From: Nitrosotalea sp.
GTDB lineage: Archaea; Thermoproteota; Nitrososphaeria; Nitrososphaerales; Nitrosopumilaceae
NCBI GenBank assembly: GCA_031296345.1
Contig: JARLFW010000075.1
Coordinates: 1-7,652, forward strand
Length of the DNA: 7,652 nucleotides
Reading direction: 5' to 3'
The position numbers and the translations under genes are program-made. The notes beneath the pieces were generated by a model. It searched no databases. It saw nothing but the letters and a program-made list of their open reading frames with translations, and was not told the origin of the DNA. Position 1 is the first letter of the stretch, and every line of letters starts with the position of its first letter. This document shows positions 6,206 through 7,652 of this stretch, piece after piece.

Positions 6206-6754
6206 ATGATGCGGAACATGTCAACACTACTACAAAAAGAACTCAAAATAAACAAAATACTTACCACTAATGCAGACCAAGCAAAAGCCCTTGATGATAC
6301 TGCACGAATTAAAATTCTCCAAATTCTGTATCACAAACAACTTCCAACAGAACAGATTGTAGACGAATTAAACAAAATGGGATATAGAAAAGCAACCACT
6401 ACTATAAGGCATCATATTGACGTTTTAAAAAATGCCGGATTAATTGAAATCGTAAAAATGGAAGAAGTTCGTGGGGCCGTTATGAAATATTATGGAACGT
6501 CAGTTAGATTGATGGGAAACAAACTTCCAGCTAACTTTGAAACTGAATTCTCAAAGATGATTGCAGAAACATCTGTAAAATTAGAAAAGGTAATGAAAAA
6601 CATTTCTGAAAACGTAGGCTCTAAAATGAAGAAAAAAAGTCAGAAAAATGTTTCTTCCGAATCAAATTATGAAGAACACGTTGTGATGGAAATCGTAAAC
6701 CGTGCGATGACTAAGGTGTTTGAAAGTAACGGTTCGATGAACGCTCAGAAATAA
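6206..6754 (+). CDS. Winged helix-turn-helix (ArsR-like) DNA-binding protein
   Basis: The 182-residue product has an ArsR-like winged helix at about residues 20-102. Motifs are ALDDTARIKILQILY (28-42), LPTEQIVDELNKMGY (46-60), a recognition helix around ATTTIRHHIDVLKNAGLI (63-80), and a wing in EIVKMEEVRGAVMKYYGTS (81-99). No metal-binding CxC motif of classical ArsR sensors is seen. The C-terminal part (about 108-175) is predicted helical and highly charged, with a basic KMKKKSQKN patch near 140-148; it could be a dimerisation or partner-binding segment. ATGs at 6206, 6209 and 6218 are all possible starts. The 5' spacer with repeated GATAC elements makes self-regulation plausible but unproven. 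The gene is AT-rich compared with the purine genes. Its target genes and signal are unknown. Confidence 0.8.
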   Translation: MMRNMSTLLQKELKINKILTTNADQAKALDDTARIKILQILYHKQLPTEQIVDELNKMGYRKATTTIRHHIDVLKNAGLIEIVKMEEVRGAVMKYYGTSVRLMGNKLPANFETEFSKMIAETSVKLEKVMKNISENVGSKMKKKSQKNVSSESNYEEHVVMEIVNRAMTKVFESNGSMNAQK

Positions 6755-6769
6755 TTTTTTATTTTATTT
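6755..6769 (+). terminator. T-rich terminator after the winged-helix gene
   Basis: Six T residues directly follow the stop codon, and further T-runs separated by single A residues continue into the 3' end of the opposing DUF371 gene. This is a typical archaeal termination signal. The two convergent genes are only 4 bases apart, so the signal must overlap coding DNA of the opposite gene. Confidence 0.55.
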
Positions 6770-7175
6770 CTATTCTAAAAATTCCGATAGTTTCTGGATT
6801 TTGTAACGCCTTTATCATTTGGCGTGGAATTGAATCTGATGCAGTATCGCATCCAATTGACAAAGTCCTTGGGCATGTGAAATTGCTTTTTCTAATTACA
6901 ATGTCATGTGGATTTTTCATGGTAAGCTTCTCACTTCCTTTGCCTACTACCTTGAATGAAAGGTCTCCTACTAGTATGGTAAATGTGACTTTTGATTCTT
7001 GTTTTTGCAACAATGTTTTCATTTCATCTGGAATTCCGAGACACCCGCATGATGCATTGACACCAACTATGCAATCTCCATTTACTGTAAGTTCTGATTC
7101 AGTTGTAATCTCGATTGATTTTGGATGAAGTGATCTTACATTTTTGTGACCGCGAAATGAGATCTCAAAACGCAT
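6759..7175 (-). CDS. DUF371 family protein
   Basis: The 138-residue product matches the small DUF371 family, found mainly in archaea, whose function I do not know. Recognisable conserved stretches are FRGHKNVRSLHPKSIEIT (7-24), LTVNGDCIVGVNAS (29-42), and the C-terminal CDTASDSIPRQMIKALQNPE (109-128). It has five cysteines (35, 43, 45, 101, 109), including a CGC pair after the GDC motif, which might bind metal, though this is speculation. There is no signal peptide or membrane segment, so it should be cytosolic. The ATG at 7175 is supported by a TTTAATTTAAG box about 25 bases upstream on the same strand and by placing the RGH motif near the N-terminus. It is divergent from psmA with a 39-base gap and convergent with the winged-helix gene. 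Family assignment is from memory of motifs. Confidence 0.85.
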   Translation of the reverse strand: MRFEISFRGHKNVRSLHPKSIEITTESELTVNGDCIVGVNASCGCLGIPDEMKTLLQKQESKVTFTILVGDLSFKVVGKGSEKLTMKNPHDIVIRKSNFTCPRTLSIGCDTASDSIPRQMIKALQNPETIGIFRIEIK

Positions 7176-7214
7176 GATCTCAAGTTGTATAAACTTAAAT
7201 TAAACCTTCAAAGG
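7176..7214. promoter_or_regulatory. Compact divergent promoter for DUF371 and psmA
   Basis: The 39 bases hold TATAAA on the plus strand (7188-7193), centred about 24 bases before the psmA ATG. On the minus strand TTTAATTTAAG (7195-7205) lies about 25 bases before the DUF371 ATG. AAGTT (7182-7186) and AACTT (7192-7196) form a short palindrome around the psmA TATA box. Both transcripts would be nearly leaderless. The two boxes are so close that initiation one way should interfere with the other. Confidence 0.6.
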
Positions 7215-7652
7215 ATGAAATTTGAAATGCTTCCAGCAGCTGCAGGTTATGATAGAGCAATTACAGTCTTTTCGCCTGACGGTAGACTTTACCAAGTTGA
7301 ATATGCCATAGAGACAGTACGAAGAGGTACTCTTGCAATAGGTGTCAAGAGCAAGGATGGAATCATACTTGCAGTAGAAGAAAAACCAAGAAAATTACAA
7401 AATTCTGATATTACTCAAAAAATATTTCAAGTAGATGATCACATTGGAGTTGCAGCAGCAGGCTACATCCCAGATGCACGTTCTCAAGTTGACAATGCAC
7501 GATTCTTTTCACAAAGTAACAGAATGATTTACGACGAGCCAATCGAGGTGGAGGCAGTTGCAAAACACTTGGCAGATCAAGCCCAACAATATACACAATA
7601 TGCAGGTGTGAGACCATTTGGTGTCGCACTCATAATTGCAGGAATTGACAAG
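7215..7652 (+). CDS. psmA: 20S proteasome alpha subunit, N-terminal part (runs off the window)
   Basis: Alpha subunits form the outer heptameric rings of the archaeal 20S proteasome, gate substrate entry and dock the AAA ATPase. The 146 codons present (family about 230-260) include the alpha-type signature GYDRAITVFSPDGRLYQVEYA at 11-31. Later come GVAAAGYIPDAR (78-89) and DQAQQYTQYAGVRPFGVALI (121-140), closely like the Thermoplasma protein. The N-terminal MKFEMLPAAAG would be the gating tail. Lys69 aligns with the pocket lysine (Lys66 in Thermoplasma) that receives the ATPase HbYX tail, and Tyr12-Asp13-Arg14 is the conserved YDR gate element. The ATG at 7215 is preferred over Met5 because of the TATAAA box 24 bases upstream. 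AAGG directly abuts the ATG, too close to act as a ribosome site. The C-terminal part lies beyond the window. Confidence 0.96.
   Translation, partial: MKFEMLPAAAGYDRAITVFSPDGRLYQVEYAIETVRRGTLAIGVKSKDGIILAVEEKPRKLQNSDITQKIFQVDDHIGVAAAGYIPDARSQVDNARFFSQSNRMIYDEPIEVEAVAKHLADQAQQYTQYAGVRPFGVALIIAGIDK

Noticed and set aside
5913..6227. 104-codon open frame on the minus strand covering the purC downstream spacer
   Set aside because: Its start lies inside the winged-helix gene, it covers the repeat cluster and T-tracts, and the translation is low-complexity (TITHTDTSHNTG, SYRYHHY) with no recognisable domain.
6877..7128. 83-codon plus-strand frame inside DUF371
   Set aside because: It lies wholly opposite a gene with clear family motifs, and its translation looks like a random antisense product.

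Overview
The window is best read as chromosomal DNA from an ammonia-oxidising archaeon of the Thaumarchaeota (Nitrososphaerota), probably a Nitrosopumilus-like group. The reasons are an archaeal 20S proteasome alpha subunit, a DUF371 protein, a small-type PurL with a separate PurQ, TATA-like boxes about 25 bases before start codons with little leader, and moderately AT-rich DNA (about 40% GC by eye in most genes). The genus is not certain from sequence alone.

Layout. Bases 1-291 (minus) hold the N-terminal part of a rhomboid intramembrane protease. A 174-base divergent spacer rich in dyads follows. Bases 466-5880 (plus) are a compact purine biosynthesis cluster: purQ (GTG start), purL, purF, a stand-alone Lrp/AsnC-type ligand-binding (RAM) domain, then purC. 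The first four are coupled by overlaps of 4 and 8 bases and a gap of 1 base. purC follows after 56 bases with its own possible TATA box. A 325-base non-coding spacer (5881-6205) holds T-tracts, a cluster of GATAC/GTATC repeats and A-tracts. It leads to a winged-helix DNA-binding protein (6206-6754, plus). A DUF371 gene (6759-7175, minus) converges on that gene and is divergent from psmA (7215 to the window end, plus). The DUF371 and psmA starts are separated by only 39 bases, which must hold both promoters.

How the genes work together. PurF makes phosphoribosylamine from PRPP and glutamine. PurQ supplies ammonia to PurL for the FGAR to FGAM step. PurC joins aspartate to CAIR. PurS, normally the third member of the PurQ/PurL complex, is not encoded here. 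The RAM-domain protein between purF and purC has no DNA-binding domain and may sense an amino acid or nucleotide-related ligand. The proteasome and rhomboid genes are ordinary housekeeping neighbours.

I see no mobile element, CRISPR array, phage gene, tRNA or rRNA. I do not see a clearly new system. The most unusual parts are the non-coding spacer before the winged-helix gene, the dyads before purQ, and the orphan RAM gene inside the purine cluster.
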